DNA from: Vagococcus elongatus | GTDB lineage: Bacteria; Bacillota; Bacilli; Lactobacillales; Vagococcaceae | Direction: 5' to 3' | Length of the DNA: 49,199 bases | NCBI RefSeq assembly: GCF_003987645.1 | Contig: NZ_NGKA01000020.1 | Coordinates: forward strand, 1 to 49,199 | In this document: positions 25,975-34,459 of the stretch, in pieces | How the letters are laid out: each line of letters starts with the position of its first letter | How positions within the stretch are numbered: the stretch's first letter is position 1 | Program-made: the position numbers and the translations under genes | Notes under the pieces: generated by a model | Seen by the model: the letters and a program-made list of their open reading frames with translations, nothing else | Database searches by the model: none | Told to the model about the DNA's origin: nothing

Positions 25975-26305
25975 ATTTTATTCTGATGGATTAAACTAAA
26001 ATTTTCATATTTTTTGAAAGTCTGCTATTTATTTAGGGGAAAAGAACTTATTTAGAGCTCATCGTAGTGCCTGGGTACCTGAGTACGTAGTTTTAACTTA
26101 ATATGATGTAATTTTATTTTGTGTGAAGAGACTCGGTGCTGTTATTCCTTGTAAGATTGAAAGTTTTTATATTCTAAAAAGTGGATGAAGGGGTGATGAA
26201 AACAATATGGAAATAACCCTCATATTTTTAGATCAAGATAAAATAGCGCTTTGTCTAAAAGTTGTTGAAAACGTGCATTAGAAATTTCTAAAAAATTAAT
26301 GCTCG
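25975..26305. other. Intergenic stretch
   Basis: No certain gene. A 24-codon frame from ATG 26206 (MEITLIFLDQDKIALCLKVV) lies here without a clear ribosome site and could be a relic. The unusual stretch GGTACCTGAGTACGTAG near 26075 contains two overlapping palindromes of unknown meaning. Confidence 0.3.
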
Positions 26306-26309
26306 TGTA

Positions 26310-26364
26310 TTCATAATAAGACTGCTCTAAAGTATATAATAATGCAGATATAAATATTATGATT
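26310..26364 (+). promoter_or_regulatory. Shared promoter element, copy B
   Basis: TTCATA (26310-26315), 19 bp, TATAAT (26335-26340), then AGATATAAATATTATGA. Aligned with copy A, roughly three quarters of the bases from TTCATA through TATTATG agree. It drives the large surface-protein gene. Confidence 0.65.
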
Positions 26365-26381
26365 TTAGGAGGCTATGATGA

Positions 26382-26443
26382 ATGAAACTAAACAAATTTG
26401 ATTCAATCATTATATCTGGGGAAAAAAATTTCGAGCTAAAATG
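26382..26443 (+). other. Out-of-frame start of the surface protein's KxYKxGKxW-type signal peptide
   Basis: ATG 26382 has aggagg eight bases upstream and reads MKLNKFDSIIISGEK, matching MKLNKFDPVLAVGEK of the gene at 49124. At a run of seven As (26422-26428) the frame is wrong by one base. A -1 shift at AAA gives KKFRAKMVKSGKSW and joins the large frame exactly. Cause unknown: a lost base, slippage, or a programmed shift. Confidence 0.75.
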
Positions 26444-29400
26444 GTAAAAAGTGGGAAATCATGGGTTATTAAAGGGCTAGTATTTATGAGCCTATTAGTT
26501 GGAGGGTTATTAGCAGTTGGTGAGACTGTTCAAGCCTCAGCTTGGATAGCTAATTCGCCAACATCTATTGCTCAGCGAATCGAGGCAGAGGACAATCAAA
26601 TTATTATGATTGAAGGGGACACGGTCTATAATATTGGTGTAGCCATCAATATCAAGAATCCTATGTCGCTATTATTTGATAATGGTTATAAGCTTGGTGA
26701 ACAATACACACTACCTATAGGAACTATAATTTCTTGGAACGGTGATGATGCAACTATCAAAGATGGCTCAGGTAAAATTATCGGACAAGGAACTGTGGGT
26801 CTAGGAGAAAAACATGATGATTCTAAACCGTTGGGTGTGCAAACGCAAGCGTCTGGGACTAATCAGTCTCACATGGAAGAGGCTATCAAAGATAATAGCG
26901 TTTCAGCAAATGGGCAAGTATCAATTCATAATCAGGAAAAGTCTAAGGATAAAGAGAGTCCAATCCCTTCTAGTACAGGTGAAAAAAATGGAGAAAATGG
27001 TGGAGATGTTAAACCAGAAACAGAAACACCTATTACACCTGAACAACCAGTTGAACCTGAACAACCAGTTGAACCTGAACAGCCAGTTGAACCTGAACAA
27101 CCAGTTGAATCTGAGACACCTGTAATTCCAGAAAATATCACTGCTTTAAAACAAAGGTTAACAGAATTAGAAATAGATTTAGAGATTGAAAGGATAAACC
27201 TGGTAGAAACACAAAAAAAATTAAAAAAATCACAAGATGCTAATAAGTCAATTGAACAAAAAATAATCGATGCTCAGACTGCTTTTAATGATACTTTAGC
27301 AGATGAACAGGCTGTTCAAAGCCAGTTTGACGTTGCAAAATTAGCATTAAATCGAGCAATCATGGATGAAGCAGTTGCAAACCAAGCATTAATAATTGCA
27401 CAAACAAATCTCGAGGACGCAGCTGCTATACCTGGAAGTGTTACCTTAGAATTTGAAGCTGCTTTATCAAAAGCTCAAAATGATGTAGCTGATGCTGGAC
27501 TAAACATTATTGCGAAAGAAGAAGCTCTTCTCCAATTGGAACAGGCTGCTGCAAGTGCATCTCAAAAAATAGCTGAAGCTATTATCCATCTGGAAGAGCT
27601 TAAGGCTGTGGAAAAAGTTGATACCACTGAATTAGAAAAGGAAGTCTCAGCATATCAAAGAAAAGTGAGTAAATTACAAGATGAAATTGAGGCTATTAAA
27701 CAGAAAGTGCTAGAATTTGAACAAGTTGAGCAGGGCAAGCTCCTTCAGCAAGCCAAAACGGAAGCTTTAAAGGTGTTGAGAACCTTGGATGGTTTAACAA
27801 ACGAAGAAGCAGATTGGTATAAAAATTTAATCAATGAGGCAACATTTGTTGAAGGTGCTGAGTCAGCGTTAGAGCGAGCAATAATTTTGGATGCTGCTAA
27901 TAAAGCGGAAAATGAGGAGGCCAAGTTAGTTCAAGAAGCCAGGGAGAAGGCAATAAATGAATTAGCAAAATTGAAAGATTTGATTGGTACTGAATTAGCG
28001 GATTATACAGTGGCAATTAACGGAGCACTAACGATACAAAATATCGAGGAAATCTTAATTGAGGCAAAAAATCAAAATGAGGCCAATAAGAATACAAGGG
28101 AGCAAGAAAGAGTCTTAGAAGAAATAAAAGAAAAAGCCCTAGCAGAATTAGCTGGCCTAAAAAATCTGACTAAAGCTGAAGTTTCTGATTTTAAAGCAAC
28201 AATCATTGGGTCAGGGAATGTTAATACTGTTCAAAGTACACTTATTGCAGCTAAGATTTTAAATGAAGATAATAAAAAAGCTAAAGAATTATACGAGGAA
28301 AAACAAATAGCATCGAAAGAAATTCAGTCTATGAATTTAACTGAAGGGCAATTAGCAGACTTCTTGAATCAAATTAGTGGAGTGAATAACGGGATTGCTC
28401 TAGCTGATATTCTTAAAATGGCACAAGAACAATCAAACATCAATGATGCCAATGCTACGGCTCAAGCTCTTAAAATTGCTAAAGAAAAAGCGATTGAAAA
28501 AGTGAATGTAATGTCACTATCCGATGCCCAAAAAGAATCATATGTGAGTAAAATCAATCAATCAGCAACAGCTAGTGATATTAATAAATTGGTGGCTGAG
28601 GCAAAACTTCAAGCTGATAAGAATGATAAAGAACAAAAAGTATTAGATGAAGCTAAGGAAAAAGCACGAGCTCAACTAAGAACATTGAATTTAACTCAAT
28701 CTCAAAAGGAAAATTTAATTAAACAAGTGAGTGCTGCTAGTTCAGTTAATGAAATTAATTTAATCGTTGAAAAAGCGACTGTAGCTTCTAAGGAAAATAA
28801 TGCTAAGGAGCAATTACAAAAAGTTAAGGATGAAGCGATTAAAAAAATAGAAACTATGAAATTAAGCAATCAGAAACAATCATTTGTTGAGCAGATTGTC
28901 GAGGCTAAAACCATTGAACAGGTTAATCGAATTGTTGCTGAAGCACAAAAAAAATCTGATTCCCAGGATGTCGATTTTGCTTTAGATGAGGCAAAAGAAA
29001 AAGCAATAGCAAGTATTAATAAGATGGAAAATATTACTTCAACTCAGAAAATGATTTTTATAAGCCAGGTAAGTCGAACTGAGTCAGGGGCTGAAATCAG
29101 CGACATTATAGCTGAAGCAACTAGAGCAAATGAAGTGACGGAATATATTGAAGATTACAAAACAATCGATATTAATAAAGTAAAAGAAATTTCGAAAGAA
29201 TTGTATGACAATAAGATTTCTAATTTAATGGATAAAAGTTATAAAAAATTTGAGTCTGTTGATAGTATTATGTCTGGTAAAACATCAACCACTGATGCTA
29301 CTTTTGAAAAAGTCTACAATGCTATCAAAGCGAACGAAAATTATAAAATTTCTGAATCTGATTATGCCGATTTACAAATATATTTTAATATAAATGAACG

Positions 29401-29905
29401 ATATACTAAACGTATGATTGAAAATGTTAATATTCTTCGAGCTCAGTTGGGGCTAGCCCCCTTAGATTATGTAGAGCTATCTGATAATGCGAAAGCCGCT
29501 ATGCTGTCTCATACCATTGCAGGCCAAATTGCTGGTGGACACGTATCAACTAAAAACAAAAGTGATATTTTGGTAGAACTTAGTAACACTTACAGAGTTA
29601 GGGGACTGGCAGAGAACTTTCAGCCATTAGGTACGGGAGAAATTATTCTTGCACGCGAAGTGCCTATGACTGTCGAAGCATTAGCTGATCGAATCTTTAA
29701 AAAGATTTTAAATGAGTACAAAGTCTATTCAATGGATTACACTGCTGATAATGGCCATTTGCATAACGTTCTTGGTGGTAAAAAAGGCAGTATTGCATAT
29801 GGAGGGTTAGTTATCACAGAAATAAAAAGTGGTAACTTGGGGATATATGGGCCAGCAATTCAATATGTGTATTCAATCACTGAACTATTTGCTAAAAGAG
29901 CTTAA
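26441..29905 (+). CDS. Large secreted surface protein with LysM-like, coiled-coil repeat and CAP/SEC10-like domains
   Basis: 1154 residues in the open frame. It begins with the end of a KxYKxGKxW-type signal (MVKSGKSWVIKG plus hydrophobic core, cleavage near VQASA). A LysM-like segment follows (about 45-100: NQIIMIEGDTVYNIGVAINI...LPIGTIISW). Then come four perfect PEQPVE repeats, a long coiled coil, and five to six degenerate three-helix repeats of about 70 residues (pattern AKEKAIEKVNVMSLSDAQK...INQSATASDINKLV). The C-terminal 170 residues resemble the CAP/SEC10-PgrA surface-exclusion domain (NVNILRAQLGLAPLDYVEL). No LPxTG anchor or terminal membrane span is present, so retention may rest on the LysM-like part. 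The natural start is probably 26382, with a frameshift in between. Confidence 0.8.
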   Translation: MVKSGKSWVIKGLVFMSLLVGGLLAVGETVQASAWIANSPTSIAQRIEAEDNQIIMIEGDTVYNIGVAINIKNPMSLLFDNGYKLGEQYTLPIGTIISWNGDDATIKDGSGKIIGQGTVGLGEKHDDSKPLGVQTQASGTNQSHMEEAIKDNSVSANGQVSIHNQEKSKDKESPIPSSTGEKNGENGGDVKPETETPITPEQPVEPEQPVEPEQPVEPEQPVESETPVIPENITALKQRLTELEIDLEIERINLVETQKKLKKSQDANKSIEQKIIDAQTAFNDTLADEQAVQSQFDVAKLALNRAIMDEAVANQALIIAQTNLEDAAAIPGSVTLEFEAALSKAQNDVADAGLNIIAKEEALLQLEQAAASASQKIAEAIIHLEELKAVEKVDTTELEKEVSAYQRKVSKLQDEIEAIKQKVLEFEQVEQGKLLQQAKTEALKVLRTLDGLTNEEADWYKNLINEATFVEGAESALERAIILDAANKAENEEAKLVQEAREKAINELAKLKDLIGTELADYTVAINGALTIQNIEEILIEAKNQNEANKNTREQERVLEEIKEKALAELAGLKNLTKAEVSDFKATIIGSGNVNTVQSTLIAAKILNEDNKKAKELYEEKQIASKEIQSMNLTEGQLADFLNQISGVNNGIALADILKMAQEQSNINDANATAQALKIAKEKAIEKVNVMSLSDAQKESYVSKINQSATASDINKLVAEAKLQADKNDKEQKVLDEAKEKARAQLRTLNLTQSQKENLIKQVSAASSVNEINLIVEKATVASKENNAKEQLQKVKDEAIKKIETMKLSNQKQSFVEQIVEAKTIEQVNRIVAEAQKKSDSQDVDFALDEAKEKAIASINKMENITSTQKMIFISQVSRTESGAEISDIIAEATRANEVTEYIEDYKTIDINKVKEISKELYDNKISNLMDKSYKKFESVDSIMSGKTSTTDATFEKVYNAIKANENYKISESDYADLQIYFNINERYTKRMIENVNILRAQLGLAPLDYVELSDNAKAAMLSHTIAGQIAGGHVSTKNKSDILVELSNTYRVRGLAENFQPLGTGEIILAREVPMTVEALADRIFKKILNEYKVYSMDYTADNGHLHNVLGGKKGSIAYGGLVITEIKSGNLGIYGPAIQYVYSITELFAKRA
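27038..27109 (+). repeat. Four tandem 18-bp repeats coding PEQPVE
   Basis: Unit CCTGAACAACCAGTTGAA in tandem, nearly identical at DNA level, forming a proline-rich wall-spanning linker. Near-identity suggests copy-number variation by slippage. Confidence 0.9.
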
Positions 29906-30022
29906 CAGAGTGGTTACAGAGAGAGAATAAGATAAATAAGGTAAAATCTCTTGAAACTTCTATATTTGATTAAACTGTAATCACCATATCAAATAATATT
30001 GAAAAGAGGGGTGTTTTACAAT

Positions 30023-30709
30023 ATGAAAAAATTTTTCCCACTATTATTATTAATAATGCTAATTACAGCTTGTGGTAATAAAAGTCAAAAAAAAGTAGAG
30101 GTTGAAGGCACGTCGACAATTCAAATGACTGGGGAACTAGAGAAATCGAGCTCTTCAGAAAGACAAAGCGAAACTATCTACTCAGAGAAAAATGAAGAAG
30201 AAATAACCATTGACCTAGGTCTGTACGACCAAATTATTGATAAATATGCACTTTTTGAACAGGAGCTCCATAATCAAGACAGTCAGCTTAATGGCATGGC
30301 ATTTTTAGTTATACAGGATTTTTATACAGGGTTATACGCTACAACTCACGATATAGACAGCGATCAAACGCCAGAGTTACTTATCTCACTTGGGACTAAA
30401 CAAGGTTCGTTTACACTACTTGACATTTATACTATTTCGACAGAAAATAGCCTGATCCACCTAACTTCTGCCGATAATGAACTTAGTAGTATCGGTGAAA
30501 GAATGACCCTGGATCCTCTTGAAGATGGGAAGTTATTGTATACAGGAAGTAGCTCTGCTACTGAAATATTGTACAGACTGTTTGAGTTTAACAAAGAGAA
30601 AACGGATCTTTCCCTGATCATAGAAAGCCCAAATAGAGATGGGTTAGGCAGTATTTCAGAACCGATTGATTTGACGCAATTGAATTGGCAGCTTATCGTA
30701 GAGGGCTAG
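30023..30709 (+). CDS. Lipoprotein, unknown function
   Basis: 228 residues with a type II signal peptide (MKKFFPLLLLIMLITAC, lipobox LITA-C), an acidic/serine-rich linker (about 25-65) and a C-terminal domain with THDIDSDQTPELLISLG. The D-x-D-x-D-x-x-P-E-L pattern is seen in FG-GAP-like or VCBS-like calcium-binding proteins. Start ATG 30023 follows gagggg; a longer TTG frame has no ribosome site. It lies 117 bp downstream of the surface-protein gene and may be read from the same transcript. Confidence 0.7.
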   Translation: MKKFFPLLLLIMLITACGNKSQKKVEVEGTSTIQMTGELEKSSSSERQSETIYSEKNEEEITIDLGLYDQIIDKYALFEQELHNQDSQLNGMAFLVIQDFYTGLYATTHDIDSDQTPELLISLGTKQGSFTLLDIYTISTENSLIHLTSADNELSSIGERMTLDPLEDGKLLYTGSSSATEILYRLFEFNKEKTDLSLIIESPNRDGLGSISEPIDLTQLNWQLIVEG

Positions 30710-31137
30710 CATTTAGGAAGGTAATGATAATCACAAAATAAAAACTTGCATCAATACTTTTTCAAATTAAGATACAGATATATCCTATATATGACTTGGG
30801 GGACATCTACCAAGTGTATGTATAACTCTACATATGGAGAAGTTGTTTTCTCTTACAGCATAGATACTTTATAATTATTTGGATCGGTTTTTGCCTATCT
30901 AGTTTTTGTAGATTAGGCTAAAGGACAAAATAATAAACAAGAAACTCTATTTAGGGTTTCTTGTTTATTATCTAAGGCGTTACTATAAACAAAGAATTTG
31001 TATGAGAATTTACTTAACAGTAAATTAAATATTAGGAAATGATTAGTGAGTGACACGACTTATTTAAAGGAAAGTTTTAATGTTTTTTTATGAATTATAG
31101 GCAAAAACATCAAGCTATCAGTGGTGCTCTCAAATGC
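30710..31137. other. Gene-free stretch with a long perfect inverted repeat
   Basis: ATAATAAACAAGAAAC (30930-30945) and GTTTCTTGTTTATTAT (30956-30971) form a perfect 16-bp stem with a ten-base loop but no T-run. It lies between convergent genes and may end transcription, or be a binding site or mobile-element trace. Confidence 0.6.
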
Positions 31138-32136
31138 TTAATCCTTGAGTCTGGTTTCATAGCCATAGTAGTTTAGAGTACCGATCATATCTTGAATAAT
31201 ATACTCTTTTAAGTGTCGAGGAGAAATGACTTTGACCATATCACCTTGACTGAGCAGCCACATTTTCACCCCATAACCATCGTTAGCTTGGACCTCAATA
31301 CGAAAACTGCCGTCTTCATTTTCTTTGATTATTTTAGAGTCGGGAAAACGATCTAAGACGTACACTGGATCCCAATAAAAATCTAGAATCATCGTCAACT
31401 CATGCCCCAAAAATGGTAAATGGGCACTTCGATTGGTTAAAATGCCGCTTTCAAAACGTTCTTTATAAGGAGTCTTATTTTTTGATGAAATTACTCTAGG
31501 ATTAACGATGTTATTAATTCTAAATTTATTTAATAGTGACAAATCACCGTTATCTTGGGCATTATGGGATGCGGACAACATGAAGAAATATAAATCAGAA
31601 AAGTGAATAGCAGTAGGAACTCGTTGTAGGGTTTTTGTCACCCCGCATTTAGTATATTCAAATTCGATTTTTTGGTTATCCAGAATAGCATCGGAAATAA
31701 AATTGATTTGTGCGAGTAAATCTATTCTAGAGACCCCTTGATAATTTAGTTGTTCATTGGAAATGAAGTGTTTTACTCTTTTTTTATCTTCAGCCAACAA
31801 AAGAATCTTATGAGTGAGTGAGTAAATCTCCTTTTTATTAAAGGCTCTGCTAGCATAAATTACCTTTATGATAGCTAGTAATTCATTATCGCTTAGTGTG
31901 TTGCTCTCTAGAAATTGCGTTAGTTGATACATTCCCTTATCTTTACGGTCAAGTTTGCCAAGATCGAGTTTATTTGCACTTCTGACTTGTTCTTCAAGGA
32001 CTTCCTCGATTAAAGCTATATCTCTTTGAATAGTACTACTTTGCTTTTTATAGTCATTCATCAGGTCTTGTTTAGTTAAACTAACTCCACTTAATAATTG
32101 AATGAAAATGGTTAATACTCTTTTTTGACTGTTCAT
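31138..32136 (-). CDS. WYL-domain transcriptional regulator
   Basis: 332 residues. An N-terminal winged helix region (SQKRVLTIFIQLLSGVSLTKQDLMNDYKKQSSTIQRDI in sequence) is the DeoR/HTH_11-like fold that precedes WYL domains. The middle part (about 160-230: DNQKIEFEYTKCG...LQRVPTAIHFSDLYFFMLSASH) is the WYL domain, and the C-terminal WCX extension ends with YYGYETRL. WYL regulators sense small ligands or nucleic acids. Start ATG 32136 follows agggaga; the longer frame would run into the upstream gene. Only 11 bp separate it from the ECF gene, so it probably controls that transporter. Confidence 0.85.
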   Translation of the reverse strand: MNSQKRVLTIFIQLLSGVSLTKQDLMNDYKKQSSTIQRDIALIEEVLEEQVRSANKLDLGKLDRKDKGMYQLTQFLESNTLSDNELLAIIKVIYASRAFNKKEIYSLTHKILLLAEDKKRVKHFISNEQLNYQGVSRIDLLAQINFISDAILDNQKIEFEYTKCGVTKTLQRVPTAIHFSDLYFFMLSASHNAQDNGDLSLLNKFRINNIVNPRVISSKNKTPYKERFESGILTNRSAHLPFLGHELTMILDFYWDPVYVLDRFPDSKIIKENEDGSFRIEVQANDGYGVKMWLLSQGDMVKVISPRHLKEYIIQDMIGTLNYYGYETRLKD

Positions 32137-32147
32137 AAAAATTCTCC

Positions 32148-32720
32148 CTATTCGTGAAATGTTTTCAGCCTTTTTTGTAGCTGAGGTAAACGAATCAACC
32201 AAACAACAAGTGAACATGAAATGATTTTATCAATAATGCCATCTGTCACAGCTCCCCAATAAGCTGCGATAAGTATTTTTAAGCCTGAAGCTTTGAGGGA
32301 AAAGACGACGATATCTGTTATAGAGTTGGACAAGCCTTTGAACCCGCCGTATAGAATGACACGTATTGGTGCGCTCGCCAGTGATCCAATGAAGGCTAAC
32401 AAGATGCCTGTAAAAAAAGCTTTTCGATAATTAAGCCCATTTTTTGAACATAAATTAGTAATAATGGCAATTATGATACTAACAAGAATAAAAGGCAAGG
32501 CCAACGGACCATGAATAGCAGCTAATAATAAATGTGTACAAATAGCAGTAAAAATACCATATCTCATTTTAAAATTTGTTGAAATAAAAATAGTACCCAA
32601 TGAATCTAGATATAGGAAAGGTAAATTTGCAAAGGTAATGATCGAACCAAGGACAACGTTGATGCAAGCAGACATGGCACATGAAATAAAAATTTTTAAA
32701 GAAGTTTGTTTTTCACTCAT
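32148..32720 (-). CDS. ECF-type transporter S component, putative nucleoside/purine type
   Basis: 190-residue hydrophobic protein with about five to six membrane helices. LPFLYLDSLGTIFIS near residue 35 matches the conserved YLDSIGT segment of S components often found with nucleoside-salvage genes. AAIHGPLALPFILVSIIIAI and RVILYGGF are further membrane segments. It needs the shared ECF energising module, absent here. Ribosome site aggagg-like ggaggag lies before ATG. It forms a two-gene operon with the downstream WYL regulator. The substrate is not determinable. Confidence 0.7.
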   Translation of the reverse strand: MSEKQTSLKIFISCAMSACINVVLGSIITFANLPFLYLDSLGTIFISTNFKMRYGIFTAICTHLLLAAIHGPLALPFILVSIIIAIITNLCSKNGLNYRKAFFTGILLAFIGSLASAPIRVILYGGFKGLSNSITDIVVFSLKASGLKILIAAYWGAVTDGIIDKIISCSLVVWLIRLPQLQKRLKTFHE

Positions 32721-32796
32721 CTTAGATATCTCCTCCTAAATCTTAATTATAACAGACTACATAGTCATATTGTGAACGGCGGAGTTATAGACAAAT

Positions 32797-32885
32797 AAAA
32801 AAGCTGAATTTAATGTACCAACACCAAGAGCTAGATTTTTTTCTAACTTTCGGAGTATACTAAAAAATTGTTCAGCTTTTTTAAG
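32797..32885 (-). terminator. Terminator-like inverted repeat after lipoprotein gene
   Basis: AAAAAAGCTGAA and TTCAGCTTTTTT flank about 60 bases. On the minus strand the structure would follow the lipoprotein gene's stop and ends in Ts. The large loop makes it weaker than usual. Confidence 0.5.
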
Positions 32886-32886
32886 A

Positions 32887-33942
32887 TTATTCTTTTGTGG
32901 CTTCAATACTTTTCAAATCTTGAAATATTTTTATATCAGAGCTTTCTAATCTTCTGTTTCTGTAGGATATTGAGAAATCAACTTTCTTATTGAGTGAGAA
33001 GTTTTCATTACTTGGTGTCAGAGAGGTTGGATTTAAAAATTTACCATTAGTAGAAATCTCTGCAGTCATCGGGATTGCTCCCCTTTGACTTACTGCAAGA
33101 TAATTATCGTAATTTTTTATCTGAGATAAATCTTCAAATTCAGCTAGATCGAGTAAGTCCGAGATTAATGCATTTTCATCGAATTTATAGGTCCCATCTG
33201 TTACTAAATTAACATCTACTGAAATAGACTCTAAAAATTCTATCTCCGATGCGTGAAGTATCCCATTTTCTTCAAAAGAAAGAGTAACCGTATGGTCTGT
33301 AACGGAATAGAACACAGTGTGTTTCCAAGTACCAATAATTTTTTCTGAAAAATCGTCAATGATTATTTTTGCAGTATCAGTAGCTAATTTTTCTTTACTA
33401 TCAGCAGTAGAGTATGGAGCCTCAGAATCGGAAATTTCTTCATCGTCATCACGAACATCAACATATTGATGTTTATCCTGTTGGCCAGAATCAGCTTCTA
33501 AATTATCAAATTTATTAAGATTTTTCTTGAATTCGTCACTTTCTTCAGAGTAAAATTTTAGTTGCTCATCAGAGTCTTCAGTTGTTAAAATCAAGGTATC
33601 TTTATCAACTTTATAAGATAAAGATAAATCCTCCTCGTTATCTGGAAAGGTAAAAGTGATTGTTTTCTTTGAGTGATCAACTTTTCCGTAAAAATCTTGG
33701 GTTTCAGCGATAGTCTCAACTGTTAGACCGAAAAAGCCGCTGCTTTCAAAAGTATAGTAGTTTACTGTTAAGGTTGCATCTTTTTCTTTAATTGAAAGTT
33801 CTAATAAAGTTTCTCCTTCCCCCATATAGAATTGATTTGAACCATAACTGTTATAAACTCCATCAATTTTTTCCCCGCATCCTGAAATGAAAAATAAGGC
33901 AATTAAAATCAAACCACTTAAAGCAATATGTTTTTTTCTCAT
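32887..33942 (-). CDS. Large lipoprotein, unknown function
   Basis: 351 residues with a type II signal peptide (LILIALFFISGC, lipobox ISG-C at about 22). Two beta-rich parts follow: residues 25-130 (DGVYNSYGSNQFYMGEGETLLEL; KTITFTFPDNEEDLSLSYKVDKDTL), reminiscent of repeated lipocalin-like or DUF-type lipoprotein modules, then an acidic linker (VRDDDEEISDSEA) and a second module opening IIGTWKHT, again a typical lipocalin-like 'GTW' start. I cannot name the family. Single gene, ribosome site aggag. Confidence 0.75.
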   Translation of the reverse strand: MRKKHIALSGLILIALFFISGCGEKIDGVYNSYGSNQFYMGEGETLLELSIKEKDATLTVNYYTFESSGFFGLTVETIAETQDFYGKVDHSKKTITFTFPDNEEDLSLSYKVDKDTLILTTEDSDEQLKFYSEESDEFKKNLNKFDNLEADSGQQDKHQYVDVRDDDEEISDSEAPYSTADSKEKLATDTAKIIIDDFSEKIIGTWKHTVFYSVTDHTVTLSFEENGILHASEIEFLESISVDVNLVTDGTYKFDENALISDLLDLAEFEDLSQIKNYDNYLAVSQRGAIPMTAEISTNGKFLNPTSLTPSNENFSLNKKVDFSISYRNRRLESSDIKIFQDLKSIEATKE

Positions 33943-34389
33943 TTTCTTCTCTCCTTTTTATTAAATAAATATAACCAAGTATATAAAAACAAGTAGTCAT
34001 AGAGTGACCATTTATGACTATATTTATAAGTAATTGTTAACTACAAAAATAGAATTCGTAAAATATACACCTAAAGAGTCAATCTTAACTTTAAATAAAT
34101 AAGATTTTTTCGCTTTCCCCTAGGTGTAAAATAAATTCTCATGTACTGTGTGTAATTTGGTTTTTTTACAGCGAGGTGCTAATAAGGTTAAAAATGTCCG
34201 GTTATTCAGGACTAGATTTGATGAAGTTGATAGGCATTCAAATGAACAAAGAAACACCTTTAAAAATCGGTAAATAGATTTTCTAGAAGTAAAAAAATAT
34301 TGATTATTATCAAATATTTAAGAACGGTTCTTTTCATTCTATAAAAAAACCAAAAGACGAACTGTTTTCGGAAAATTCAGAAAATTCTA
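33943..34389. other. Gene-free stretch upstream of the CstA gene
   Basis: No gene. A near-palindrome AAGAACGGTTCTT lies at 34321-34333, some 60 bp upstream of the next promoter, and could bind a regulator. Confidence 0.35.
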
Positions 34390-34417
34390 TTTACTTTTCA
34401 TGAAAATAAAGTATGAT
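34390..34417 (+). promoter_or_regulatory. Likely promoter of the CstA gene
   Basis: -35 TTTACT (34390-34395), 16-bp spacer, -10 TATGAT (34412-34417), 43 bp before the start codon. Confidence 0.45.
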
Positions 34418-34459
34418 ATATAAACATAGTATGAAAAAAGATTTTAGTGAGGTGTGAAA

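Noticed and set aside
26932-27141. Minus-strand frame with Gly-Cys-Ser-Thr repeats
   Set aside because: It is the antisense reading of the tandem PEQPVE repeats in the surface-protein gene.
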